This document shows positions 15,951-26,300 of a stretch of DNA of 64,000 nt, piece by piece. Below the pieces are notes generated by a model. It made no database searches. It had not been told where the DNA came from and was given only the letters and a program-made list of their open reading frames with translations. Within the stretch, counting starts at the first letter, position 1. The number at the start of each line of letters is the position of its first letter. The position numbers were made by a program, and so were the translations under genes. Source of the DNA: Microbacterium sp. zg-B96 (GTDB lineage Bacteria; Actinomycetota; Actinomycetes; Actinomycetales; Microbacteriaceae); assembly GCF_030246865.1 (NCBI RefSeq), contig NZ_CP126738.1, forward strand, positions 2,728,001 through 2,792,000, written 5' to 3'.

Positions 15951-17393
15951 ATGACGGGGCACACCGTCGGCACGCGTCTGCGGCGCCGCACCCTGGCCGG
16001 ACTTCGTTCGGCGTGGGACGAACTGCGGGCGTTGACCACCTCCTCCCCCGCCCGGTTCGCCGTGCTGATCTTCGTCGCGCTCATCCTGGTGTTCACGGCG
16101 CTGTACTCACTCCCCGCCGCTGCGGCGGACGGGAAGCGCACTGCACTGGCCGACGCACTGTTCACCGCGGTGTCGACGATCTGCGTGACGGGCCTGTCGA
16201 CGGTGAACATGTATTCACACTGGTCGCCGCTGGGCCACGTGATCACCTACATCGGCGTGAACGTCGGGGCACTGGGCGTGCTGACGCTCGCGTCGATCCT
16301 GGGACTGGTGATCTCCAAGCGCCTGGGGCTGCGCGCCAAGCTCATCGCCGCCGGTGACAGCAACCCGCTGCGCGCACACGGCGGCCCCGTCAACGAGGGC
16401 CAGACGGTGCGGCTGGGGGAAGTCGGTCAGCTGCTGGCCACGGTCGCACTTTCCACGCTCATCATCGAGGCCGCGCTGACCGTCCTGATCTACCCGGCAC
16501 TGATCATCGCCGGCATCGACCCGGTCGCCGCCCTCTGGGAGGCGCCCTACTACGCGGCGATGTCGTTCACGAACACCGGCTTCGTTCCCAATGCCGAGGG
16601 CCTGGCGCCCTTCGCGGACGACTACTTCCTGCTCACGGTGCTGATGGCCGGCGTATTCCTGGGGTCGATCGGATTCCCGGTGATCTTCACGCTGTGGCGG
16701 CACACCTGGCACGTGCGGCGCTGGTCGCTGCACGCCAAGCTCACTCTCATCACCACCATCGTGCTGTTCTTCGCCGGCGCGGTCGTGTTCGTCGGACTGG
16801 AGTACCTCAACCCGAAGACCTTCGGGTCGATGGATGCCTGGGACACCGCGTTCCAATCGCTCTTCCTCTCGGCGATGACCCGCTCCGGCGGATTCTCGCT
16901 GATCGAGATCGGCGAACTGAACGGCTCGTCGCTGTTGGTCGGCTCGATGCTCATGTTCGTCGGCGGCGGGTCGGCGTCCACGGCGGGTGGCATCAAGGTG
17001 ACCACCCTCGCGGTGCTCGCCCTCGCGGTGTGGTCCGAGGCAAAGGGGCGCCAGTCGGTGGAGGTTTTCGGCCGGCGCATCCCGAGCGACGTGCAGCGGG
17101 TCGCGCTGTCGGTCGTGGCCTGGGGCGCGACGATCGTGGCGGTGTCGACCATCACCATCGCGCAGATCACCAAGGCGCCGGTGGAGCTGGTGCTGTTCGA
17201 CGTCATCTCGGGCTTCGCGACCGTCGGCCTGTCGACCGGCCTCACGGCGGAACTGCCCGACTCCGCGATCTACGTGCTGGCGGCGACGATGTTCATGGGC
17301 CGCGTTGGTACAGTGACTCTCGCGGCTGCGGTGGCTGCCACGACACGTTCGCAGCTGTACTCGATGCCGGTGGAAAGGCCGATCGTTGGTTGA
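15951..17393 (+). CDS. ktrB: KtrB/TrkH-family potassium transporter membrane subunit
   Basis: 480 residues with the four-fold M1-P-M2 architecture. The four pore loops are visible as STICVTGLSTVN, SFTNTGFVPNAEG, TRSGGFSLIE and GFATVGLSTGL, each with the filter glycine. The protein forms the K+ (or Na+/K+) channel-like subunit gated by the RCK subunit encoded next. I chose ATG at 15951 because GAGGGGGA lies 7 nt upstream; an in-frame ATG at 15918 would add 11 residues. Its 3' end overlaps the partner gene by 8 bp. Confidence 0.93.
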   Translation: MTGHTVGTRLRRRTLAGLRSAWDELRALTTSSPARFAVLIFVALILVFTALYSLPAAAADGKRTALADALFTAVSTICVTGLSTVNMYSHWSPLGHVITYIGVNVGALGVLTLASILGLVISKRLGLRAKLIAAGDSNPLRAHGGPVNEGQTVRLGEVGQLLATVALSTLIIEAALTVLIYPALIIAGIDPVAALWEAPYYAAMSFTNTGFVPNAEGLAPFADDYFLLTVLMAGVFLGSIGFPVIFTLWRHTWHVRRWSLHAKLTLITTIVLFFAGAVVFVGLEYLNPKTFGSMDAWDTAFQSLFLSAMTRSGGFSLIEIGELNGSSLLVGSMLMFVGGGSASTAGGIKVTTLAVLALAVWSEAKGRQSVEVFGRRIPSDVQRVALSVVAWGATIVAVSTITIAQITKAPVELVLFDVISGFATVGLSTGLTAELPDSAIYVLAATMFMGRVGTVTLAAAVAATTRSQLYSMPVERPIVG

Positions 17394-18057
17394 GCAGATC
17401 CGGGGCGATGCCCCCGTCCTCGTCATCGGCCTCGGCCGCTTCGGCGCCGCGTGCGCCGGCGAGCTGGACCGCCTGGACCGTGAGGTGCTCGCGATCGACG
17501 CGAACCTCGAGCTGGTGCAGAAGTGGTCCGAGCGCGTCACCCACACCGTGCAGGCCGACGGCCGCAACATCGACGCGCTGCGGCAGGTGGGCGCGCAGGA
17601 CTTCCAGGTGGCGATCGTCGCGACGGGTTCGTCTATCGAGGCATCCGTGCTCATCACCGCCAACCTCGTCGACCTGAAGATCCCGCAGATCTGGGCCAAG
17701 GCGGTCTCGCAGTCGCACGGCAAGATCCTCGCCCGCGTCGGCGCGAACCACGTCGTCTACCCGGAGCGTGAAGCCGGCGAGCGCGTCGCGCACCTGGTGA
17801 GCGGGCGGATGCTGGACTTCATCCGGTTCGACGACGATTTCGTCCTCGCCAAGATGTACCCGCCGAAGTTCATCCGCGGCGTGGGTCTGAACGAATCCGG
17901 CGTGCGCACCAAGTACCGCGTGACGGTGGTGGGTGTGAAGAGCCCCGGCAAGCCGTTCCGCTACGCCGAGGCCAACACGGTGGTCACCAACCACGACCTC
18001 ATCATCGTGTCGGGCACCAACTCCGACATCGAGCGGTTCGCCGGACTCGACCGCTGA
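17386..18057 (+). CDS. ktrA: KtrA/TrkA-family potassium uptake regulatory subunit
   Basis: 223 residues: an RCK N-domain with Rossmann glycine motif (VIGLGRFGAACAGEL) for NAD(H)/ATP/ADP binding, then an RCK C (TrkA-C) domain from about residue 140. It forms a cytoplasmic ring that gates the KtrB subunit. The start is probably TTG at 17386, inside the ktrB stop region; GTT-GAG follows. The overlap indicates coupled synthesis. Confidence 0.92.
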   Translation: MVEQIRGDAPVLVIGLGRFGAACAGELDRLDREVLAIDANLELVQKWSERVTHTVQADGRNIDALRQVGAQDFQVAIVATGSSIEASVLITANLVDLKIPQIWAKAVSQSHGKILARVGANHVVYPEREAGERVAHLVSGRMLDFIRFDDDFVLAKMYPPKFIRGVGLNESGVRTKYRVTVVGVKSPGKPFRYAEANTVVTNHDLIIVSGTNSDIERFAGLDR

Positions 18058-18063
18058 CCCGCG

Positions 18064-18897
18064 TCAGGATCCGGCGGCCAGCTCCCGGGCCCGCGCAAGC
18101 GCGGCATCCGTCGCCGTCGTGAACAGGTCGTCCAGGCGCGCCTCCGCCAGCACGGCGACGGCCCGTTCGGTGGTCCCGTTGGGGCTGGTGACCTGACGGC
18201 GCAGCTCCGCCGGCTCCTCGCCGGACGCTTCCAGCAGTGCCGTCGCGCCCAGGAACGTCTGCTCGACCATGAGCCGGGCGGAGGCCTCATCGAAGCCCTT
18301 CGCGACGGCGGCCTTGGTGAGTTCCTCGATCAGCAGGAACACGTACGCCGGTCCCGACCCGGAGATCGTCGACAGCGCGTCGATCTGGTCCTCGGGAACC
18401 TCCACGACTGCGCCCACCGTCTCGAACAGCCGGCGCACCAGCGCGACGTCGTGGGCGGTCGCGGTCGTGCCGGCGGCGAGGCCGGTCACGCCCTTGCCGA
18501 CCAGCGCGGGGGTGTTCGGCATCGACCGCAGCACCGCGACGCCGTCGCCCAGGATCTGCTCGAAGGTCGCGACGGTGACGCCGGCGGCCAGGCTCACCAC
18601 GATCGTCCCGGGCCGCAGGTCGCCGGAGATCTCGCGCAGCAGATCCGGCACCATGCCCGGCTTCACGCCGATGAGGACGATGTCTGCGGATGCCGCGGCC
18701 TGCACGTTGCCATCCGGATTCTGCTCCAGGGCGACGCTCGTCACCCCGGCGAGGTCTGCCAGCTTGGCCGCCTTCGCCGCGGTGCGGTTGGTCACCGTGA
18801 CCGAGGGTGCCAGGCCCGACTTCACCAGACCGTGCAGCACGGCCCCGCCCATCGAACCGGCACCCAGGATCGCGACAGCAGGCAGCGCAGAAGTCAT
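18064..18897 (-). CDS. proC: Pyrroline-5-carboxylate reductase
   Basis: 277 residues. Catalyses the last step of proline synthesis (P5C to proline with NAD(P)H). An N-terminal Rossmann motif ILGAGSMGGAVLHGL and the C-terminal dimerisation domain with TISGSGPAYVFLLIEELTKAAV, which provides substrate-binding residues, are both evident. An AAAGGA SD precedes the ATG. It converges with ktrA and diverges from the hydrolase gene. Confidence 0.95.
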   Translation of the reverse strand: MTSALPAVAILGAGSMGGAVLHGLVKSGLAPSVTVTNRTAAKAAKLADLAGVTSVALEQNPDGNVQAAASADIVLIGVKPGMVPDLLREISGDLRPGTIVVSLAAGVTVATFEQILGDGVAVLRSMPNTPALVGKGVTGLAAGTTATAHDVALVRRLFETVGAVVEVPEDQIDALSTISGSGPAYVFLLIEELTKAAVAKGFDEASARLMVEQTFLGATALLEASGEEPAELRRQVTSPNGTTERAVAVLAEARLDDLFTTATDAALARARELAAGS

Positions 18898-19035
18898 GCA
18901 TCCATCCTTTCAGACGTGCCGCGAGAGGGATTTGCGACGGCCGGGTGCCATCGGTGGTCACCGGGCACGCGGCTATAGTGACGAGCACGGGAACGGCCCC
19001 GGAGGCCCTCTCACCGAGCAGACGAAGGACTCATC

Positions 19036-20151
19036 ATGCAGACCCTCCTCGACGGGATCTCGGCGCGGCTCATTGAGACGCCGCGCCTGACGGTCAACAT
19101 CCTCGAGCGCATCGCAGACGATCCCGCCACGCCCGCCGACCGCACCGTCGTTTTCGTGCACGGCAACGTGGCGTCGAGCCTGTTCTGGCAGGAGATCATG
19201 CAGGATCTGCCCGGCGACCTGCGCCCGATCGCGGTGGATCTGCGCGGCTACGGCGACACCGATCACGAGCCGGTCGACGCCACGCGGGGCGTCCGTGACT
19301 TCAGCGACGACGTGCACGCGACGCTCGAGGCGCTGAACCTGCCGGCGACGCACCTGGTCGGCTGGGGAATGGGCGCGGGCGTGGTCATGCAGTACGCGCT
19401 GGATCACCCGGTGCTCTCCCTGACCTTGGAGTCGCCGGTCTCCCCCTACGGATTCGGCGGCACCCGCCGCGACGGCAGCCGGCTGACCGCCGATGATGCC
19501 GGCTGCGGGGCGGGTACGGCCAACCCGGACTTCGTCGAGCGGCTGACCGCAGGCGACAGCAGCGATGAGGCATCCACGTCTCCGCGCAACGTCTTCCGTT
19601 CGTCCTACGTGGCCCCCGGGTACCGCACCGAGCACGAGGACGTGTGGGTCGCGTCGATGCTGAGCACCTCCACCGCCACCGGCAACTACCCCGGTGACAG
19701 CGTGCACAGCGACAACTGGCCCGGCTACGGGGCGGGTCCCATCGGCGCGCTCAACACCGTGGCGCCGCGGTACTTCGACGTCTCCGGCATCGTGGACCTG
19801 GAGCGCAAGCCGCCGATCCTGTGGATCCACGGCACCGCGGACGTGGTCGTCTCGGATGCCTCGTTCTCCGATGTCAACCAACTGGGGCTGCTGGGCATCG
19901 TGCCGGAGTGGCCCGGCGTCGACGTGGCGCCGCCGCAGGAGATGGTTGCCCAGACCCGCGATGTGCTCGGTGCCTACGCCGACGCCGGGGGCTACGTGGT
20001 CGAACTGGCGCTCGAAGATGTCGGGCACACCCCCCACCTGGAGCGCCCGGCGGTGTTCCGCCACGAGCTGCTGGCCGCGGTCGGCTACATCGGCCGCCCG
20101 GCGAACCCCGCCCCGCCCACCGAGGCCATCGTCATCGCCTCCTCGGACTGA
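19036..20151 (+). CDS. Alpha/beta-hydrolase-fold protein lacking the serine nucleophile
   Basis: 371 residues. The fold is clear: oxyanion-hole segment FVHGNVASSLFW, DLRGYGDTD, and a C-terminal ADVVVSDASF Asp and EDVGHTPHLERP His. At the nucleophile elbow the sequence is LVGWGMGAG, so Gly111 replaces the usual Ser of GXSXG. It is therefore either non-hydrolytic or uses another mechanism. A long cap region (SPYGFGGTRRDG ... TANPDF) is characteristic of one subgroup. TATAGT at 18974-18979 is a plausible -10; AAGGA precedes the ATG. The CDF gene follows by 24 bp. Confidence 0.85.
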   Translation: MQTLLDGISARLIETPRLTVNILERIADDPATPADRTVVFVHGNVASSLFWQEIMQDLPGDLRPIAVDLRGYGDTDHEPVDATRGVRDFSDDVHATLEALNLPATHLVGWGMGAGVVMQYALDHPVLSLTLESPVSPYGFGGTRRDGSRLTADDAGCGAGTANPDFVERLTAGDSSDEASTSPRNVFRSSYVAPGYRTEHEDVWVASMLSTSTATGNYPGDSVHSDNWPGYGAGPIGALNTVAPRYFDVSGIVDLERKPPILWIHGTADVVVSDASFSDVNQLGLLGIVPEWPGVDVAPPQEMVAQTRDVLGAYADAGGYVVELALEDVGHTPHLERPAVFRHELLAAVGYIGRPANPAPPTEAIVIASSD

Positions 20152-20174
20152 GCGAAGACGTCGGAGGGACGGCC

Positions 20175-21134
20175 GTGAGCGCATCGGGTGGCGGAAAGGC
20201 GATCGTCGCGGCGCTGCTCGCGAACGTCGGGATCGCGCTGGCGAAGTTCGTCGCCTGGCTGCTGTCGGGTTCGGCATCCATGCTCGCCGAGGCGATCCAC
20301 TCGGTCGCCGACAGCGGCAATCAGCTGCTCCTGCTGCTGGGCGGGCGGCGGGCCAAGCGCGACGCCGACAGCGAGCACCCGTTCGGCTACGGCCGCGAGC
20401 GGTACGTCTACGCCTTCGTGGTGGCGATCATCCTGTTCTCCGTCGGCGGGCTGTTCTCTATCTACGAAGGCATCGACAAGCTCACGCACCCGCACGAGCT
20501 GGAGAACGTCTGGGTCCCGCTGACGGTGCTGGTCATCGCGATCGTGCTGGAGTCGTTCTCGCTGCGCACCGCGGTGCGCGAGTCCAACCACGTGCGCGAG
20601 AAGGGCACGTCGTGGGTCGCGTTCGTGCGGCGGGCCAAGGCGCCGGAGCTGCCGGTCGTGCTGCTCGAGGACCTCGCGGCGCTCACCGGCCTGGTGTTCG
20701 CACTGTTCGGGGTCGGCATGGCCGCGATCACCCACAATCCGGTCTTCGACGCGATCGGCACCCTCATGATCGGGGCGCTGCTGATCCTCGTCGCCATCGT
20801 GCTGGGAGTGGAGACCAAGAGCCTGCTGGTCGGGGAGGGCGCCACCGACGCCGACCACGACCGCATCGTCGCGGCGATCGAAGGAAGCCCCGGGATCGAG
20901 TCGCTCATTCACATGAAGACGCTCTACCTGGGTCCCGACGAGTTGCTGGTCGCCGCCAAGGTCGGGTTCGCGTCCGACAAACAGCTCGGCGTGGTGGCCG
21001 CGGACATCGACGACATCGAATCCCGCATCCGCGCCGCCGTCCCCGCCGCCCGCGTGGTCTACATCGAGCCGGACATCCGCCGCACGCCGAGTAGCCTGCC
21101 CACCAGCGACATCATCGTCACGTCCATCGACTGA
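20175..21134 (+). CDS. Cation diffusion facilitator family transporter
   Basis: 319 residues, about six membrane helices plus a cytoplasmic C-terminal domain. The CDF signature SMLAEAIHSVADSGNQLLLLLG with metal-site His and Asp is in helix 2, and a second site, EDLAALTGLVF, in helix 5. These proteins exchange Zn2+, Mn2+, Fe2+ or similar cations for protons; the ion is not predictable here. The HXXXD spacing in helix 2 and EXXXL in helix 5 differ from the best-studied zinc exporter YiiP. GTG start with GGAGGG SD. Confidence 0.88.
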   Translation: MSASGGGKAIVAALLANVGIALAKFVAWLLSGSASMLAEAIHSVADSGNQLLLLLGGRRAKRDADSEHPFGYGRERYVYAFVVAIILFSVGGLFSIYEGIDKLTHPHELENVWVPLTVLVIAIVLESFSLRTAVRESNHVREKGTSWVAFVRRAKAPELPVVLLEDLAALTGLVFALFGVGMAAITHNPVFDAIGTLMIGALLILVAIVLGVETKSLLVGEGATDADHDRIVAAIEGSPGIESLIHMKTLYLGPDELLVAAKVGFASDKQLGVVAADIDDIESRIRAAVPAARVVYIEPDIRRTPSSLPTSDIIVTSID

Positions 21135-21148
21135 CCCCGCCCCGCCGC

Positions 21149-21242
21149 CGAGTGAGTATTCACGCCGCCGAGTGAGTATTCGTCGTCTCGAGTGAGTATT
21201 CGTCGTCTCGAGTGAGTATTCGTCGTCTCGAGTGAGTATTCG
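21149..21242 (+). repeat. Tandem array B: five copies of the same 14-bp core with 20-bp period
   Basis: The core CGAGTGAGTATTCG (one copy ends CAC) begins at 21149, 21169, 21189, 21209 and 21229, an exact 20-bp period. The last three spacers are nearly identical (TCGTCT), the first two are GCCGC-like. The array fills the gap between the convergent CDF gene and tadA. It has the same core and period as array A near resB. The spacers are only 6 bp, so it is not a CRISPR. Confidence 0.95.
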
Positions 21243-21261
21243 CGCCGCCGACGCGCCCGGC

Positions 21262-21735
21262 TCAGGGCTCGCGACGTGCGCCGAAGAAGTCACGCAAAAG
21301 CGCGGATGCCTCGTCCTGCCGCACCCCGGCGACCACTTCGGCCCGGTGCGGCAGCCGCCGGTCCCGCACGACGTCGTACATCGAGCCCGCCGCCCCGGCC
21401 TTGTCGTCCCAGGCGCCGAACACCAGCCGGTCCACGTGCGACTGGATGATGGCGCCCGCGCACATCAGACACGGCTCCAGCGTCACCACGAGCGTGCAGC
21501 GCGACAGGTTCCACGAGCCCAGCGCTTGCGCGGCCGCCCGCAGGGCGACGACCTCGGCGTGCGCGAGCGGGTCGTGCGTCGCCTCACGCAGATTCCGTCC
21601 CTCACCGATGATCGTGCCGGCGGCATCCGTCACCACGGCTCCGACCGGGATGTCGCCGTGCTCCGCCGCCTCGGCGGCCAGCTCGAGCGCGCGCTGCATC
21701 GCCACGAGATCGGTGTCACGCCCAGGCAGGTTCAC
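21262..21735 (-). CDS. tadA: tRNA adenosine(34) deaminase
   Basis: 157 residues. Deaminates A34 of tRNA-Arg(ACG) to inosine. Zinc-site motifs HAE (59-61, catalytic Glu) and PCLMC (88-92) are present, plus the downstream GAWDDKAGAAGS segment of TadA. The GTG start follows TAGCCT (minus strand, 21743-21748) by 7 nt, suggesting a leaderless mRNA. The gene runs towards repeat array B. Confidence 0.94.
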   Translation of the reverse strand: MNLPGRDTDLVAMQRALELAAEAAEHGDIPVGAVVTDAAGTIIGEGRNLREATHDPLAHAEVVALRAAAQALGSWNLSRCTLVVTLEPCLMCAGAIIQSHVDRLVFGAWDDKAGAAGSMYDVVRDRRLPHRAEVVAGVRQDEASALLRDFFGARREP

Positions 21736-21837
21736 GCGCTCCAGGCTATTGCCCGCCCGGCGCGGACTGGGAACTTCTCCCCCTGGGCCGGGGGTTGGGC
21801 TGCGTTCTAGACTCGCTCACGGCGGGAGGAGAAGCGG

Positions 21838-22506
21838 ATGCCGGACGGTGCGACGGCACGCGTACGTGACCTGACCTTCCCGGCCTCGGTGGCCACATTC
21901 GATGACCACCCGGACGGCGTCATCCTCGCCACGACGGCCCCGCTGACCGACGCCGCGACGTTCACCGCCTTCGCACGGTTCCCCGACGGGCGGTTCGCGT
22001 GGCTCTCCAGCACGGCGGTGTGGGGCAGAGGCGGTCACCCGTGGGCGGTGGTGCGGCGGCTCCACATCGACGCTGACGCCCCAGCCCACCCTCCGGCGCA
22101 CCCCGAAGACGCCCGCCTCAGCGGGGGCGGCGAGTTGACCGTCACCGACGACCTCGCCGCGGGACGTGACACGCTTTCCCCCGCCCGCACGACGGTGCGG
22201 CCCGCCCGGCTGCGCGCGCATGCCTGGCCCGGCGATACCGCCGGCGACGCGCGAGAGGCGCTCAGCGTCTTGGTTGAAGACGGCATCACTCCCGCGTCGC
22301 CGTCGACCATCACCGCCCTGAACGGAGGGGCGTTGCCGTCCGGGCTGACCCTCCGCGCCGAACCGGGCCTGGCCACGCGGCTCCTGGAGGGGCCGGTGGC
22401 GCTCACCTCCGCGACCGAGCCGCTCTCCCCTGACGCACCCCCGCGCCTACGCCGGAAACTGCCCGCGCAGATGACCGTCGTCGCCGACCCCTCGCCGGCG
22501 CGATGA
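21838..22506 (+). CDS. Hypothetical protein
   Basis: 222 residues, no recognised domain. The N-terminal 75 residues look like a compact beta-rich domain (TRARVRDLTFPASVATFDDHPDG-type start, WAVVRRLHID end); the remainder is rich in Ala, Pro and Thr and probably flexible. No signal peptide or membrane helix. A TAGACT -10 (21808-21813) and a strong GGGAGGAG SD 7-14 nt before the ATG support expression. Confidence 0.6.
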   Translation: MPDGATARVRDLTFPASVATFDDHPDGVILATTAPLTDAATFTAFARFPDGRFAWLSSTAVWGRGGHPWAVVRRLHIDADAPAHPPAHPEDARLSGGGELTVTDDLAAGRDTLSPARTTVRPARLRAHAWPGDTAGDAREALSVLVEDGITPASPSTITALNGGALPSGLTLRAEPGLATRLLEGPVALTSATEPLSPDAPPRLRRKLPAQMTVVADPSPAR

Positions 22507-22667
22507 TCCCCGTCGCCAGCCGCGTTCGGGCACGGGCTCACGATCGCCTGCGCGGACGCCGCGTGGATGCCGCAGCAGGCCCGAGATTCGGATACTTCGC
22601 GTCACGGCCGGTCTGGGCCGAGAAAGAGGCGCCCGCAGCGCAGGAGCCCACCCCGTAGGCTGGACCC

Positions 22668-23300
22668 ATGCGTGTGCACGTGGCCGACCACCCCCTCATC
22701 ACTCACAAACTCACGGTGCTGCGCGATGAGCGCACCCCGTCACCGATGTTCCGGCAGTTGGTCGAGGAACTCGTCACACTGCTCGCCTATGAGGCGACGC
22801 GCAATGTGCGCGTGGAGCCGGTCGAGATCCGTACGCCCGTCACCGCGACGACCGGCGTCAAGCTCAGCGAGCCGCGCCCGCTCGTGGTGCCGATCCTGCG
22901 CGCGGGACTGGGCATGCTCGAGGGCATGGTCCGGCTGATGCCGACCGCCGAGGTGGGATTCCTCGGGATGCTGCGCGACGAGGTCACGCTGCAGCCGGCG
23001 ACCTACGCCGAGCGGCTGCCCGACGATCTCAGCGACCGACAGTGCTTCGTGCTGGACCCCATGCTCGCCACCGGCGGCTCGCTGGGTGCGGCCATCGACT
23101 TCCTCTTCGCCCGCGGTGCGCAGGACGTCACCGCCATCTGCATCCTCGCCGCACCGGAGGGTGTCGCCGCGATCCAGAAGCAGGTCGGCGACCGTGACGT
23201 CACCCTCGTGCTGGGCGCCCTGGACGAGCGTCTCGACGAGCACGGCTACATCGTGCCGGGCCTGGGCGACGCCGGCGACCGCCTGTACGGCACGGTCTGA
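22668..23300 (+). CDS. upp: Uracil phosphoribosyltransferase
   Basis: 210 residues. Converts uracil and PRPP to UMP in pyrimidine salvage. Motifs visible: PRPP loop [18 protein letters not shown] and the C-terminal uracil-binding segment [23 protein letters not shown] (22656-22661) ends 6 nt before the ATG, with no SD, so a leaderless mRNA is likely. Confidence 0.96.
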   Translation: MRVHVADHPLITHKLTVLRDERTPSPMFRQLVEELVTLLAYEATRNVRVEPVEIRTPVTATTGVKLSEPRPLVVPILRAGLGMLEGMVRLMPTAEVGFLGMLRDEVTLQPATYAERLPDDLSDRQCFVLDPMLATGGSLGAAIDFLFARGAQDVTAICILAAPEGVAAIQKQVGDRDVTLVLGALDERLDEHGYIVPGLGDAGDRLYGTV

Positions 23301-23307
23301 CCCACCG

Positions 23308-23344
23308 GGTGGTGCGAGCGCCGAACGCGCGCCCGCACCGCCCG
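23308..23344. terminator. Hairpin between convergent upp and TM0106-type gene
   Basis: GGGTGGTGCGAGCG (from 23308) can pair with CGCCCGCACCGCCC (to 23344) with one mismatch and one G-T pair, around a short CGAA-type loop. Its position between two converging stop codons fits a bidirectional terminator without a T-run. Confidence 0.55.
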
Positions 23345-23348
23345 CCCT

Positions 23349-26300
23349 TCACGCTCGCACGAGACGCGCGAAGGCGCTCAGGCGGGCCACCCCCTCGGGC
23401 GTGCGGGGCAGGTCGTCGAGCAGTCCCGGTGCGTACACGACGTAGGCGGCGTACTTCGCGCGTGAAACGGCCACGTTGAGCCGGTTCTGCAGCAGCAGGA
23501 ACTCCAGCCCACGCGGTGCGTCACGCCCGCTGGATGCCGCGAGCGACACGATCGCGATCGCCGCTTCCTGACCCTGGAACCGGTCGACGGTACCCACCGG
23601 CACCTCACCGAAACCGGCGGCGGCGAGGGCTTCCTCCACCTCCACCTGCTGTGCGTTGTACGGCGTCACCACGATGATGTCCGACGGGGTGAGCGGTCGG
23701 GGCGGCGCACCCGCGCCGTCGGTCCAGCCGCGCCCGACCACGTCGCGCACCAACGCGACCACCGTGGCCGCCTCTTCCGGCGACTGCGTCGCGTTGCCGT
23801 GGTGGCGCACCGCGACCGGGTGGACGCCGGGATCGATGCCCGTCACCAGCCGCGCAGCCGACGATGGGTGCGATGCCAGCTCCCCGGCGTACGCCAGTTG
23901 CGACACCGGCTCGGCGACCGCCGGATGCATCCGCCACGTCTGCGCCAGGAAGTACCCGTGCGTCTCGTCGATCACCTCGGCGCCGTCCATCACCCAGCCC
24001 AGCGCTGACGTGTCCACCGGCTCGGGGTGGGTGCCCTGGCTCACCTGCGGCAGTTGCTGCGGGTCGCCCAGCAGCAGCAGGCGGGACGCGGCGACCGAGA
24101 CGGCGATGGTGGATGCCAGGGAGAACTGGCCCGCCTCGTCGATCACGAGCAGGTCAAGACTCCCCCGCGGGATGCGGGCGGGGTGGCAGAAGTCCCACGC
24201 GGTGCCGCCGACGACGAACCCGGCGGGCTGGTCGGCGGTGAATGCAGCCATGCCGTTCTTGGCGATGACGGTGAACGGCTCCTCGCCGGTCGGGGCTTCC
24301 TTCAGCGCCTTGGCGACCTGCGCCTTCGGCACTCCCGCGGCCACGACCCGGTCGAGCATGTTCTCCACGACCGCGTGGGACTGCGCGACGACGCCGACGC
24401 GGAAGCCCTTCTCGGCGACGAGCCGGGCGATCACGTGCGATCCGACGTAGGTCTTGCCGGTGCCGGGAGGCCCCTGCACGGCCAGGTAGCTGCCGTCGAG
24501 GTCGGCGATCGAGGCGGTGATGTCCGACGCGATGTCGCCGGTGCCGCGCGCGAGCGCGCCGGAGCGGGTACGAGGCGGGATGCGGCGCAGCAGATCGGTC
24601 GCGGCATCCGCCTGCATCGCCGGAGACGCGGCGATGACGGCATCCGCCCACTCGTCGATCGCACCCTGCTGGCTGCCCGCACCGGGAGGCCCTTCGGGTG
24701 TCAGCGCGACCGGCAGCTGCGACCAGGTGAATCCGTCGATGGGCGTCTCGCTGACGATCACGCCGTCGTCGAGCACCTCGACGATTTCCGCCGACCGGGC
24801 GGCGTGCAGCGCCCGGGGACCGGCGTCGACGGGGAACGGCGCGGGGCGCTCGTAGATGAGGAACGGCTTGCCGCCCTGCTTCAGCCGGGTGCCGGGGGCC
24901 GGTTCGCCGCGCAGTTCGACCAGGCGGCGGTCGACCCGTCCACCCTCGGGGCGATGCCAGTCCTGCACGACGCGGGAGCGTTCGGCGTCGAAGACGACGA
25001 CGTCGCGGCTGTCGGCCCACACCGACACCGGCTCCCGTAGCCGCAGGAAATGCGTCGCCCAGAAGGTCTTGCGCTCGCGCGGGTAGTAGTCGATGGCCGC
25101 GGCGGCCAGCCGCAGCGCCTGCGCGTCGACCTCGTTCATGTCGGCGGCGATGCGGCCCAGCGCCTCGGCGCGCGGCGACGGGTCGTAGCCGGAGTCGACC
25201 GGGTCGGGTTCGACGGAAGGTCGCATGCCGGCATCTTTCGCGCGCTCGACGAGCCAGTCGCGCAGCCGCCGGGTGGAGACGCAGTCGTAGCGGTTGTAGT
25301 CGGCGAGGTCGGCGAAGATGGCCTCGGATGCCGCGGCGTCGCCGTCGGCGGCGTGGGCGCGGGCCTGCACGTACTTCACGATGGAATCGTCGCCGCGCTG
25401 CACGTCGCTGGTGCGCACTTCGGCGCCCATGTACAGCGGCTCCAGCTTCTTGATGGAGTACGACCGCGAACCCACCCGCAGCGCCCGCCGCACGATCGGA
25501 TACAGGTCGACGAAGACGCCGTCGCGCAGCAGCCGGTCGACGTCGCCCTCGCGCACGCCGTAGCGGGCGGCCATCTGCAGCAGGTGCGTGGGCTCGTAGG
25601 GCGCGTAGTGGTAGATGTGCATGCCGGGCCGCTCGCGGCGCTGCAGCGCGATGAGATCGAGGAAGCGCTCGAACGCCTCCTTCTCCTCCGCGAAGCTGTG
25701 CGCCCACAGCGCGGAGTACTGCTCGCGCACGTCGACCCACCCGAACAGGTAGTCGATCCCCCACGTCGTGCCGGCGCCCTCGGTGTACAGCGGGTCGCCC
25801 TCGAAGTCGAAGAACAGGTCACCGGCGTCGGGCATCGGCAGTGCGCCGAGCGCCTGCGGGAAGACGACCTCGAAGGTGGGGATGGGGGTCGGTGCGAGGG
25901 TTTCGTCCGGCAGCGCAGGCTCGCCCACCGGATCGGGCTCGGGCACGCCGGCGGGACTGTCCAGCTGCAGGCGCGCCTGCGTCCGCAGCCCCGCGAACGT
26001 GTCCCACGACATGCGCGGCACCGCCTCGGTCGCGGCGGCCAGCTGATCGATCGTGGTGATGCCGCCCGCCCGCATCCGGTCGCGCTGCACCGGGCGCATT
26101 CCGGCGACCAGCAGCAGGTCGCGGTGCGCGACGACTTCCAGGTCGCAGGTGGCGCAGCGTCCACACGCGATGACGCCGAGGTCGCCGCGGGGGTCGCCCC
26201 ACGGGATCGGCGCGCCGGCGGACCCCGACGTCACGTCGCGGTCCTCGATGAGTGCCAGCAGCCGCGCGCGGCGCAACCGGAAGGTGGGCAGGAGGTCGCG

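Noticed and set aside
21149..21242. The repeat array as a CRISPR
   Set aside because: Spacers are about 6 bp, repeats 14 bp, and no cas gene is present.
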